Shown: piece after piece, positions 1 to 9,135 of the stretch
Layout of the letters: every line of letters begins with the position of its first letter
Position numbering within the stretch: position 1 is the first letter of the stretch
From: Isohypsibius dastychi
Taxonomy: Eukaryota; Tardigrada; Eutardigrada; Parachela; Isohypsibiidae
Length of the DNA stretch: 11,954 nt
Direction of reading: 5' to 3'
NCBI GenBank assembly: GCA_034696485.1
Contig: JAQIWT010001201.1
Span: 1 to 11,954, forward strand
The notes under the pieces: model-generated
The model's database searches: none
What the model was told of the DNA's origin: nothing
What the model saw: the letters and a program-made list of their open reading frames with translations, nothing else
Position numbers and translations under genes: made by a program

Positions 1-1457
1 TTGGGGTTAACCGATTCACCTCATCTGAACTTCGACACGGATGCTGTGCGAATGTTGGAGGATATGTTCGAGGACCTAGGCAATGTGCTGGCTTTGCAGT
101 ATGGTGGGTCGCAGTTGGTTCACCGGGTTGATTCGTATCGGCAACATGGATGGGGTACCAACTCAAAAGACTGGATGCGTACTATCTCTCGGTGAGTGTT
201 ATCAGACAGTCAAAATCACTCTTTGAATGCACAGATTCGTTTGCACGGCTAGTGAGATGAAAGAATTTCGTATCTGGTTTTATTAAAAAGAATGAATCCG
301 TACTAAGTTGGGTTTCTTGGAATACTAGGTTACGGAGGTTTTTCCGCGGGTGCGCATCTGCCTCTCATGTTGTTGTTCTCTTCCAGATACTACAGCAACA
401 CTTTCTCTGATTTTGACAAGCAAGCCGCCATCAACCTCTTTCTCGGCATTTTCACACCCTCTCCCAAATCACTACATCTGTGGGATCTTCAAACCGATTA
501 TTTCCTTCATTATCCGTGGACCAAGGACTCGCCCATTCAGCCTCATCTTAAAGGCTATTCAGAATGGTTGACTGAAGAAGCGACGAAATGCCTTCCGAAT
601 GCATTGGAAGAACTGAAACAAAGTTCGAACAAGTTCATATCGTTTGATTCTTTCTTCTGCCATTACAAAGGATATCAACTGGGATCGTTCAAAGAGGCCT
701 TCACATCCCTGATCCCGACCACTGTGACTGATTATATGCCGAGTTCTAGCAACGACCCCAGTCCGTTTGTCTCACGAAATAGAGCTGTGATCAACGCGAC
801 GCGTTTGTTGGAACGAACTTTGTCGGTCACTCCGACTAAGATTACGAATTTGTCAAGTGATGGAGCTTACGACAGTGATTTTGGAGGTGAGTGGCACTGG
901 ATAGTAAGTGGATGAATTGGAATTACATCGGCCGAATTCTTCAAATGCCGCGACGTTTGTATACGCGCACAAAATCGAAATTTATCTCACTTGTCAGTAC
1001 ATAACGTGTACGTGTTCTGGAATTTGCAGGGAATTTGTCGGATTCGCACTTCGGTGAACCGGTTACTCAAAAGCGCACACCATCCCTCCAGCCATCCACA
1101 ACTTCCGCGCTGCGACTAAACTGTCCGACATTTGAAGAACATTATGGGGTCAGACTCCACGAACCATCACTGGCAGATAAGCAACTGTACCGTCGCTATA
1201 CCCGTGTCTGGCGGAATGCAACTCGCCTGACTGACGACTGGGAAGGAACACTTGCTGAACGGGTGAGATCACCATCAACTTTGATTATTCAGCAGAGTGC
1301 TTTCTCGATGGATTCTTCTTATGAAGTCACACTGCCGACCGTCAACAGAAGTTCGCGAGAGATTTATACTGCTTATGTTGCGAAAAAGAGCGGGGCGACC
1401 GAACTGCCGGGGATTGCCAACATGGACATGTACAGAAAGTTTTCTGGAGTAGCTTGA
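1..1457 (+). CDS. FIG4: FIG4-type polyphosphoinositide 5-phosphatase (SAC family), C-terminal three exons, 5' partial
   Basis: FIG4 is a SAC-domain phosphatase acting mainly on PI(3,5)P2; with VAC14 and PIKfyve it controls this lipid on endosomes and lysosomes. Three exons join in frame: 1-191, 387-886 and 1030-1457, with GT-AG introns of 195 bp (192-386, donor CG|GTGAGT, acceptor TTCCAG) and 143 bp (887-1029, donor GAG|GTGAGT, acceptor TTGCAG). Together they encode 372 residues plus stop. The first exon has the FIG4 signature [13 protein letters not shown]; the second starts [21 protein letters not shown], continues with [13 protein letters not shown] and includes [13 protein letters not shown]; the third has the FIG4 C-terminal block [11 protein letters not shown], with EIYTAYV and MYRKF. 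The SAC catalytic CX5R motif is upstream, outside the window. The linker between the PSPF block and the C-terminal block is serine-rich and poorly conserved, as in the family. The gene looks intact here. The true upstream boundary of the first exon is not visible. Confidence 0.95.
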
Positions 1458-1671
1458 TGAAATTGGCCGGAATAGTTTTTACTCTTTTTTGAACGAGACG
1501 AAGGTTAATTTCTTCCATGAATACCTGGTAGCATGATTTGTACGTGTGATTTGCGATAGTCTTTCTTAGTACACCTATGATTGACTCGAATTACCGGAAT
1601 CATGGAAGAGTTGTCACTGTCTTACCGTTTTGTTTGCTGCTCTTAATAGGGGTACTTCGGGTCAGAGGTGG

Positions 1672-1690
1672 CGCACTCTGTCGGAGTGCG
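1672..1690. repeat. short perfect hairpin (7-bp stem, 5-nt loop)
   Basis: CGCACTC and GAGTGCG pair perfectly around the loop TGTCG. It lies about 215 bp downstream of the FIG4 stop codon and could fall in its 3' UTR. A 7-bp stem can arise by chance in a window of this size, so no function is assigned. Confidence 0.5.
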
Positions 1691-3185
1691 GGCGAAGTCG
1701 ACGCACCAACATAGAACCCAGTCATAAGTTCGTGAATCGATAAAGCTAGTGTTCTTCAGTTATTTCGGTCCCATATGGCATTCGAACTGGTATTTTCGAC
1801 AGGTATGAAACCGGCCACAGATGACGAACGATGGCACGGAGTGCTGTACTGATAGCAGGTGGTTGTCTAAGAATGCCCAGCAGCTGTCGCCATTGGACTG
1901 CAAGATGTCCGAAAACCTTGGTTCTGCGATGCGGGAACCACAGCTGATAGGGTCTGCCAGTTGTCATTTGATCGGCTCAGTTTCGCTTGCCGGGAAATCC
2001 CAGCTATCAATTCAAACCTCTTTCTGGCTGTTAACTGCTATGTTCCCTCCAGTACTAACTAAGCGCTGGTTCATATTACTCGCGGAGGTTATTCCATTGA
2101 AGAGCTTTCGACACGTCAAAAATACGTCACTCATTTTATCCTAACATACTTCTACGTTACAAAACTTGAAGGAGAGGAGTTCTTGATCGCTGCTCAAACA
2201 GAATTAGCAGAACAAGTTTTTAACACTGCGAAATTTGCTCGTTAGAAAAGGGTATCTCGTGTCTGGCTCGTTCATTCCATTTTCATTCCGTTGACTTGGT
2301 CTCGTTTTGCGCTGAAAGGTCACATCTTTGCGCTCACACTTTCCCATCTAAAAATGGTCTGTTGTGCTCACCAAAAACAGGTTGACAACACCTGTTTCTC
2401 GTCATTGATTCACAAGCGGCAGCGCAGTTTAACATCGCTTTTTAAGCTCTGTCGGCATACACAAGGCTTGACGTAATGCTTTCTATAAGACGATCCGTGT
2501 GTGACTCGATCATTTGGCGAGTTCTCACTTAGATCAACTGCTTAGGTTTGGCTGTCTCCCGGGATTTCGAACTTCATATGCCGTTGCACCTACGTGTATG
2601 GATTGCTTGGCATGCAGCTTGCTACATATTGCTCGTACACACAGCCAACCCGGTTTGAATAAAAAGGCACGCGGAAGTGAAGTTCTGAAGGGTCTGCCAG
2701 AACTATGTAATGATACGAGTTTACTCTCTTTTACAATGTTCTATCACGAGACATGCACATAAGCTGATGCTCGAAGATAAATCCACATAAACCTCTGGCG
2801 TTTTCCTCCAGAAACTACTTTTTTGGTTGCTGTCAACAGGTTTCGTGGCAAAAGTTCTGTAACACTCAATTATGTGACACAACAATGAAGTAGTACATAA
2901 TAGGAAGCATCTGCTGGAACAGAACTTTTTGCCCTTAAAAATCAAGCAACCGTGTAATTTCGATGATTCGTTGATGTAGACTCGAGTGCCTCCATCAGTC
3001 CATCTACAGCTCCGGCTTTGCGTGCTGACAGTAGGTAGGGTGAAGTGGGGTTTGTGAGAGTAGGGTAAATAACGCAAGAAACGCAGACGAGAAAATGCAG
3101 TGGAATCAGATTTTCGTTTGCAAGTGTTTTAACGTACATAAAACATGTCTTTAGAACCACGAGCGGTAGATTCGGTTCTTTTCTG

Positions 3186-3187
3186 AG
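3186..3187 (+). promoter_or_regulatory. possible splice or trans-splice acceptor just upstream of the glycosyltransferase ATG
   Basis: A pyrimidine-rich stretch (TTCTTTTCTG) ends in AG 14 bases before the ATG at 3202. This fits a 3' splice site, either of a 5' UTR intron or of spliced-leader trans-splicing, which flatworms use. Only the local sequence supports it. Confidence 0.3.
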
Positions 3188-3201
3188 ACAATCGGTACAC
3201 A

Positions 3202-4335
3202 ATGACTTCTGCACGCACAACATTTCAACCTATTACATTTCTTCTGGTTATTACATTTTGCAGTCTTGGTTATTTTCTCTTACCGACCATTACCCGAGTT
3301 CCAGAATCCCATCCGATGCAAAGTGGCCGCACAACTCTGCCTCTCTTCATTGCCCATTATTTCCGGCTGTACAACAAAGACACACCGCTCGCAAAATTCG
3401 ATTTATGTTTTCTTGACTGTCTGAGTCTGTTATCTGTGATGGTCAATCTGAAACCAGATGCGGTATACATTCATACTAACGTTCCCGCGTATTCGTACAA
3501 TAATTCTTGCCAAAATATGTCCATCGACTGGAGCCTAGTCAAGGTCATCGACTCACCTTTGAAGCTCAAGATCAACGGTAGTCAGATAGAGCGAATTGAA
3601 CATGAAGCTGACATCAAGAGAATTGAAAGCATTTCAGAATACGGTGGAGTGGCTCTGGACTTTGACGTCTACATTATAAACGGGATGAGGGTTCGAGAAA
3701 TTCTCCGTTGCTTCGAATGTATCATCTCTCATGAGGAAAAGATTTTGAATGCGGGTTTCTTGGCCTGTCGTCGCCCTTTCGCTCGGTTCCCGAGAGAAAT
3801 GATGGAAATGTACAATACCGACTTTCAACCTCATTCCTGGATCTACAATTCCGGTGAACAGCCAATGGAGATATACAAACGAAATATGACTGGCATCTAT
3901 TTGGATGACTCGATTGATAACAGTCCTCCGTGGGTGAAGCGTCACGAAATGAACGAGCAGTATGGAATACATGATTGGACAACCAAGCTAGCTCATCATT
4001 CTTTTGTGCATGACTTGGCGTATCGGCCAGAAGACCTAGGTCATTCCAAATCGAGTTTCGGGGAACTCCTGAGATGGATTGCAGAAAAAAGTGGATACAA
4101 ATTGCCAGAGAAAATTATCACCAGTACGAGTGCAACGTCAAATATTGTTACTTACTCAGTGAATAACAGTGCTGATCCAGTACCCAACACCACTGCTCAA
4201 CCTGTTGCCGTAGTAAGTCAGAGTACCTTCACGCTGCTACGACCAAATAGCTCACAAATTCTGGCATCCACGGGCTCAGACTTTATCTTGGCATATTCCG
4301 CACTTAATTCATCGTTTCCTGAGCTGAGAAATTAA
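3202..4335 (+). CDS. type II membrane glycosyltransferase with DXD sugar-binding motif (GT32 / alpha-1,4-GlcNAc/Gal-transferase-like), single exon
   Basis: This 377-residue protein has the layout of a Golgi glycosyltransferase: a short cytoplasmic N-terminus, one hydrophobic signal anchor at about residues 11-30, then a lumenal domain. The core motif of the DXD sugar-binding family is clear: HEADIKR (134-140) followed by YGGVALDFD (147-155), with D153 and D155 as the DXD pair expected to bind the metal and nucleotide-sugar. NAGFLACRR (183-191) and WTTKLAHHSF (259-268) resemble later blocks of the Gb3 synthase / alpha-1,4-GlcNAc transferase group. Several N-glycosylation sequons are visible (NNS, NMS, NGS, NMT). 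The last 70 residues or so are rich in Ser, Thr and Asn, which is unusual for this family. The ATG at 3202 is preceded by an in-frame TGA 15 bases upstream. There is no intron in the coding part. The exact donor and acceptor sugars cannot be told from the sequence; alternatives are any GT32-like member of an expanded family. Confidence 0.85.
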   Translation: MTSARTTFQPITFLLVITFCSLGYFLLPTITRVPESHPMQSGRTTLPLFIAHYFRLYNKDTPLAKFDLCFLDCLSLLSVMVNLKPDAVYIHTNVPAYSYNNSCQNMSIDWSLVKVIDSPLKLKINGSQIERIEHEADIKRIESISEYGGVALDFDVYIINGMRVREILRCFECIISHEEKILNAGFLACRRPFARFPREMMEMYNTDFQPHSWIYNSGEQPMEIYKRNMTGIYLDDSIDNSPPWVKRHEMNEQYGIHDWTTKLAHHSFVHDLAYRPEDLGHSKSSFGELLRWIAEKSGYKLPEKIITSTSATSNIVTYSVNNSADPVPNTTAQPVAVVSQSTFTLLRPNSSQILASTGSDFILAYSALNSSFPELRN

Positions 4336-5087
4336 TGGGTTTAGCATTGGCAAGATGATGTATGTCCTTTGGCATTCATTTCTATCTCTTTGTGTACTTC
4401 TGATCGTTCCATTCATTACAACTTCGATCCTAAATACTCAGTTAGTTGGAACGAAAATATCCAGTTAATTGATCAAGTGCGAGTTTAGCGATGTACCCTT
4501 TCCAGTGGTGTCGTTGTGGCACTGCCCATGAAACACGCTAGCCGACAAACACAAACATAGTGGAACAACTGCAAGCCATTGTTATGGTGAAGGATTCGGG
4601 ACACGGATCCAAGACCGATTTCAGACCGCGAAATTTTTTAAAGTGGGATCCAAATGCCTTTTTCTAAACCCGATCAGAACGGTCGGGTCCAAGAAAATGG
4701 GGTTTGTGAACCTTCAAACGGTTAAGAAACATGCCTCTGAAACTCCCCAGTGAAATTCACATTCGCGTAAATTGGAGAAATTTCGGAGCTTACGGATAGA
4801 GCCACTAAAAGTCCACTGCCGTTCGCTTAAATATTGTCCAACTTTTCAAACACTTATCACTGCAAAATCAGAGCCTGGAGTGGGGTGGTTTTATCAATCT
4901 CCCATGGTACTACGTTTCCGTAGAATGGATGCTTTTAAGGCGCTCTCGCACTGCTGTATAGGTACATCTTAATGTTTCGAAAGAAAATTGGAGAACTGTT
5001 CATTAAAGGTCAGTTTGTTCCACCTCAGATCAGTTTTGATCCACATCCAGAAACTGATTTTCTGATGACACTATTGGTTGCCGTACA

Positions 5088-5120
5088 GTGGAATCTGACT
5101 CTGCCCGAGTCAGATTCCAC
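5088..5120. repeat. perfect inverted repeat: 14-bp stem, 5-nt loop
   Basis: GTGGAATCTGACTC (5088-5101) is exactly complementary to GAGTCAGATTCCAC (5107-5120) across the loop TGCCC. A CT-rich stretch follows. The stem is too short for a typical microRNA precursor. It could be a transposon end, an RNA 3' UTR structure or a cruciform. Confidence 0.85.
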
Positions 5121-5987
5121 CTTCTCCGCCTCAACTATCAAACCCCCTCAACTCTCTTTTTTTCTATATTTTAACCCTTGGATGTTCTATCCTCCTTCGG
5201 ACGGGAGTACTACAAAAAACGAGCAAATTCTTTGCACCTGTACTATGAAGCCGTCTTTTTGGGGAAGTGCTGGGCTGGCATAGTTTACCCATCCCACTGA
5301 CAATCAATGTGTTTGGGCACCCAGCCAAACTCACTGCCGCACACCCAGGTCATGCAATTCGACATCAAATGTAGCTGGTCAAAGGTAGGTTTTAGGAAGG
5401 TGAAATGCCAAAAGAGGTGATTGCCAAACAATATCGGTGCAGTGAACGCAAAAACGGTATGAATCTCTAAGGATCAGTGCCTCCTGAAGAATTACGTCAG
5501 CAACAGGTGTTTCTAGCTACTGTACTGTATATGCCGCGTACCTCAAATCCCGCCAAGAATACCAGTCTAAAAAAGTCCATATGATCGAATCATATTTTCA
5601 CGCCTAAACTGCATTTGTCTTCTTTGTTTCCTTTGTTTTTCCAAAATTAAGAGTTTTTTATTCAGTTCGGGCTACGCTGGTCTGGTCAGATGTCGGTTAT
5701 GAACTAACATAATAGCAATAACATTTCATAACTGTAAAGTTTTCCATGTTACACTTCACTCAAACATTCCGCAAAATCACGTAAGGTAGTAAGTATATGT
5801 ACACGGAAACCGGGCCCATAGTTCGTGAACAAATTTTCAATCCACAGTCATCACAAGAATTTGTAACATACTGTAGCTGTAAAATCTGAAACTCCCAGAT
5901 TCGTTGGAACTCACTTCCACATACATCGAAAATGTCATGCAAAGCTCTCGACCACTTCGAAAGCATTATTAAACGATCATCCTTCGC

Positions 5988-6108
5988 TTTGCCGAAACAA
6001 CTTTTTGCCGAAAAGCCATCTCGTCGAAGTGTTGTAGCTGAAGAGGCTCTTTGCTCGAAAGACATTTTGCCAAAATGGGACACTTGCTTGAAGAAATGTT
6101 TCGGCAAA
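5988..6108. repeat. 12-bp inverted repeat with an extra internal copy of its core
   Basis: TTTGCCGAAACA at 5988-5999 is the exact reverse complement of TGTTTCGGCAAA at 6097-6108. A third core, TTTGCCGAAA, lies at 6004-6013. A small palindrome, CATTTTG-C-CAAAATG, sits between them at 6063-6077. The arrangement resembles the remnant of a short non-autonomous DNA element, but no target-site duplication or transposase was seen. Confidence 0.5.
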
Positions 6109-6318
6109 TATGCATTTCGCATGTGGAACGTATATACTCATCAGAAAGGCGGCAGGTGCCAGACAAAAATAAATTGTACATTGTATTAATTATAAACAGC
6201 AAGACGGCACAATACAGAACTCGTCAGATCTGACTACCAGAAGAAATCAAATATCGGATAGCCATGTTGGCACTTCGAAGTCTAACAATTCAATTTCTGG
6301 AAATTCCGAAAGCTTCTA

Positions 6319-7639
6319 TCACGGTGCTTCATTATCAGCTAGCTGACCGCGTCCATACGGCCTCAAATGATAAATCAGATACTCCAGAAGGTACATCTGT
6401 CGCTCTGGGATGTAATGGAAGGAAACAGCCGTGTCCGAGCAGCAATCCAAATTATCGCCTTCTGGATACTTCAAGTACTGTGGATACCACCAGTCCTACA
6501 ATCAATCCGCAACGTCAGATATCGATTCTCCACATCAACAGCGTCCGAAAAACATTTCTTCCAGATCTCACCCCTTTCATGTGTCCAGGGCTCATGTGGC
6601 TCTCAGGGCCGAAAGGGAAAAATCTCCCCTGTTTCGCTTCGTCTCGGCTGTCCATAGCCTTCACCCCGACTTTCTCCAAACAAACGCCAGCTTCGGCATC
6701 CTCTGCGCCGTTGTCGTCTCCCCGACAGACATTTTTATCAAGACCTTCTTCGACGAAAAGTTTCAGCGATGCTCTGCTCAGGACGTACCCCGCGCCGCCA
6801 GACATGTACCCTTTTGTTGTTAAAAATACGGAATTCATTTAGCCAGTTATTCTGTGTGATTTTCTTTGCTTACCTTGCTTAGCAAACTTTTGAAACTGAC
6901 ATCCAAAGTACACCGGGTCGTTGTTTGAAAAATTTGACAGAAGATAGCGGAGATTTTCCAGCACGACGAATGTGTCATCATCGGCTTTCATGAACCAGTC
7001 GTAGTCATTCAGAACTGTCCGGTGAGCATGCCTAAAACCGAACTTCGTTTTCCCCCACAAGTGATCTCGTCCTTCTTCCACGTTGGCGCTAACAGAAGGT
7101 AATGATGTGTCGTTTTCTGAGCTCACGAACACGTAACCGTTACAACGCTTCGCCCAGGTTGCTTTAACAGCTTGAGCTTTGCTCTTCGAGTTAGGAGACG
7201 TCATGATCCAGCAAAATATTTTGACTCTGTCGAATAAAATATCGGCCACCGTTTTTGCCGATGACCTTGTGAAGACTGCGTCGTGCTGCTGCTCATCTGG
7301 ATAATCAAAGCCTATGTTTAACAACATAAGGGTTTTCGAAAGTGACTTACCATCAACGAAAGACCTGGCCTCTCTCAGAACGTGGAGAGGGTACAGAAGA
7401 TTGTGGCGGTACGCACGGTGTTCCACGAAAATGACCACGCTGACAAGGAATCCAACAACGAGACCAAACAGTGTGTGTTTGGTGGAGAAAATCCTCCATG
7501 CGGGCATAGAACGAAGATTCCATGACCGACCACGTTTTTCTGAAGCAGTTTTCCACATTTTTGAAAATTCAAACCTCGTTCCGTTTTGACCGCGACCAGT
7601 GAGTAACATGGCTGGCGAGGGAAGAACAGCTGATCTCAT
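6319..7639 (-). CDS. C1GALT1: core 1 beta-1,3-galactosyltransferase (glycoprotein-N-acetylgalactosamine 3-beta-galactosyltransferase 1), complete, three exons
   Basis: This enzyme adds galactose to O-linked GalNAc (Tn antigen) in the Golgi to make core 1 (T antigen). Three minus-strand exons join in phase: 7639-6874, 6810-6572 and 6495-6319. The introns are 63 bp (6873-6811, CAAG|GTAAGC to AAAAG) and 76 bp (6571-6496, AAAGGG|GTGAGA to TTGTAG). The product is 393 residues; human C1GALT1 has 363. Residues 56-73 form the signal anchor. Family blocks follow in order: [14 protein letters not shown] (142-155), ATWAKRC (160-166), [10 protein letters not shown] (214-223) with the metal-binding DXD at 220-222, [11 protein letters not shown] (257-267, spanning the first junction), ED (292-293), DSRD (309-312), and [12 protein letters not shown] (353-364) with LRPYG (379-383) in the last exon. 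An in-frame TGA lies 12 bases before the ATG at 7639. The ATG at residue 45 would give a tail length closer to that of vertebrate enzymes, so the real start is uncertain. All key motifs are intact. Confidence 0.94.
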
Positions 7640-8627
7640 ATTTAGTACTCAAGTCTTCTTCATAACAGCACTCTCGGTCATTGTTAGCTCATATTTTCAC
7701 AAGCTCAGCATACGATGGCTAGCGAAATCCACTTTAAGGTGAAGTTTTCCTCTACTTAAGGTCTCATCTTGAAGTGACAGCTCGATTTGTAGCTTCAAAC
7801 CGACAACGAAACGAAAGAAACCAAAAATTTGTGGGGAGGTGACGTTACATGGTCGCGTCTAGCGGCATCTTAAGGCAGCACCCCTGGAATTTTCATCAGC
7901 CTCGCTTACTAAGTGTCTCGACGAACCGCAAAATGTCGAATCTGCATAAACTGATTTACACTCGATCAGGTTGCTGCTCAGCTTATTCTAACCATAAGGC
8001 TCATTCCGAACATGGGTTTTTCGTATGATGCCCTGGACAGTGTGGCATGGACTCATTGTCAGTCTCTGAACGCATCGGACAGAGCTACAGACTGCTGTAT
8101 ATCTAACATCCAACATCTGTTGTTCCACTTTTTGACTACCTGCCTGCCAATTCAACAGCCCAGTTGATCAAAGACATGGACAGTAGTGGCCATTTCTGAA
8201 TCGCAGGACGCTCCAACGAGAAAGTCGTTGTTTTCCTCATTACTGAACATCAGTACAAAAATTCCGTGATTCGCCTTTGAAAGAACACATTCTGGTTTCT
8301 CCCAACTATAGATCACGAAAATAATTCCCCGCATCAGCTGCAGGTCCGGTTGCTCAGATGCCAGCGCCTCTGCGAATCAGTATCCTGGTCGAACACAGTC
8401 TGGTGGTATCTCAAGTTTATTCAGCTCGAGTCCGCTCGCACGACCTCTCAGTCGATTTTTCAATATTTCTGTATGTCTATCCCCATCTTTTCAGTATTGC
8501 TTATCGTTTCGGGTACTGATATTGTCAAGGTCCTTAGTAGGATCAACGCGGTAACTGGCGCTACCAATCAGCATTGCAAAAGATGAGTAGCGACATGGCG
8601 CTGGATGGACAGTGAGAAGTCATACAC
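7640..8627. other. spacer upstream of C1GALT1 (promoter/5' UTR side), mostly unassigned
   Basis: The left part should contain the 5' UTR and promoter of the minus-strand C1GALT1 gene; no clear TATA box was found. An unassigned minus-strand open stretch (8152-8376) is listed separately. The right part, about 8500-8627, may hold the degraded TM7 and tail of the receptor pseudogene: one minus frame there gives FAMLIGSASYR, which recalls the TM7 to helix 8 junction of class A receptors, but without the NPxxY motif. Confidence 0.4.
8152..8376 (-). other. unassigned open reading stretch, possible exon or relic
   Basis: A minus-strand frame stays open for 74 codons between the stop at 8379-8377 and one at 8154-8152. 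It could begin at the ATG at 8334 or after one of the AG sites around 8342-8372 (for example ACCTGCAG). It reads like ordinary protein, with segments such as LMRGIIFVIYSWEKPEC and FVLMFSNEENNDFLVGASC, but I recognise no family. It lies between the receptor pseudogene and C1GALT1, in the same orientation. It may be a lone exon of an unknown gene, a relic, or chance. Confidence 0.25.
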
Positions 8628-8847
8628 TCAAGGCTCGAAATTATACATTGTCCAGAAAACATCTCCCGGTCCCCAGCACACCGCCATTAAGATCGTCTGT
8701 GAATGTCCACTGTGAATGTCGGACCAATTGTGTTGTCTAAATCTATGGACACTTGGGTATCGTGATTTCTCGAAGTAGAGTACGAAACTGCCAAAAAACA
8801 CACAGAGTTTTAATTGCACCGCAACACACTTCCCAATTACCGGAACA

Positions 8848-8857
8848 GGGGGGGGGG
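8848..8857. repeat. poly-G tract, 10 G
   Basis: An uninterrupted run of ten G on the plus strand, within the region between the TM5 and TM6 parts of the receptor pseudogene, probably intronic. It is one of five such tracts in the right-hand 3.1 kb. Confidence 0.95.
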
Positions 8858-8949
8858 AGGCGAAGGCATTCGTTGATACTGCTTTCATGTTACCGCATAA
8901 AATCCCAAATGCGAGTGAAATGTTACCTCTCCCGTTGCCCAGTTGTTTG

Positions 8950-8959
8950 CCCCCCCCCC
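8950..8959. repeat. poly-C tract, 10 C
   Basis: An uninterrupted run of ten C on the plus strand, about 90 bp from the G10 tract and in the opposite sense, so the two could pair in single-stranded DNA or RNA. It lies just past the candidate TM5 exon donor. Confidence 0.95.
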
Positions 8960-9093
8960 AATCCACTGGAAAACCCAAATACAGTATGTACCTGTCGGAA
9001 TTTTGGGCACTTTGACCTTTTCCTGTTTCCTGATCTTGCACGCTATCAGCACAAACGAGATCATCAGAAGGTCTTGTGGAATAATATAGAGTT

Positions 9094-9135
9094 GAACATA
9101 GAACATAGAACATAGAACATAGAATATAGAACAGA
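9094..9135. repeat. heptanucleotide microsatellite (GAACATA)n, six units
   Basis: Four exact GAACATA units (9094-9121) are followed by two variants, GAATATA and GAACAGA, for 42 bp in total. It lies in the receptor pseudogene between the TM4 and TM5 segments, which are in different frames on either side. Each seven-base unit gained or lost shifts the frame by one. Confidence 0.95.

Larger units (their letters stand above)
1458..3201. other. intergenic spacer, no convincing gene
   Basis: Short open frames occur on both strands, but none has a recognisable domain, a plausible splice pattern or family motifs. The FIG4 3' UTR must start here, but no AATAAA lies close to the stop; the first one seen on this strand is at 2658-2663, about 1.2 kb away. 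A small perfect hairpin lies at 1672-1690. The right end holds the leader of the downstream glycosyltransferase gene. Confidence 0.6.
4336..6318. other. intergenic spacer with small inverted repeats
   Basis: No coding region could be supported. The open frames at 4772-4972 and 4972-5283 (+) and those at 5760-6202 on both strands lack family motifs. The spacer should hold the 3' UTRs of both converging flanking genes. A minus-strand AATAAA at 5657-5662 is a candidate poly(A) signal for C1GALT1 but lies about 660 bp past its stop. A plus-strand AATAAA is at 6168-6173. A 14-bp hairpin (5088-5120) and a 12-bp inverted repeat (5988-6108) are listed separately. Confidence 0.55.

Noticed and set aside
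1746-2144. Overlapping open frames on both strands in the FIG4 3' spacer
   Set aside because: No recognisable motif, no credible splice partners, and no reverse transcriptase or transposase motif nearby.
2658-2663. AATAAA as the FIG4 poly(A) signal
   Set aside because: It lies about 1.2 kb from the stop codon, with no downstream element to support it; too weak to annotate.
3634-3982. Minus-strand open frames within the glycosyltransferase gene
   Set aside because: They are antisense to conserved catalytic motifs and are shadows of that gene.
4972-5283. 103-codon plus-strand open frame
   Set aside because: It spans the 14-bp hairpin and a pyrimidine-rich stretch and shows no family resemblance.
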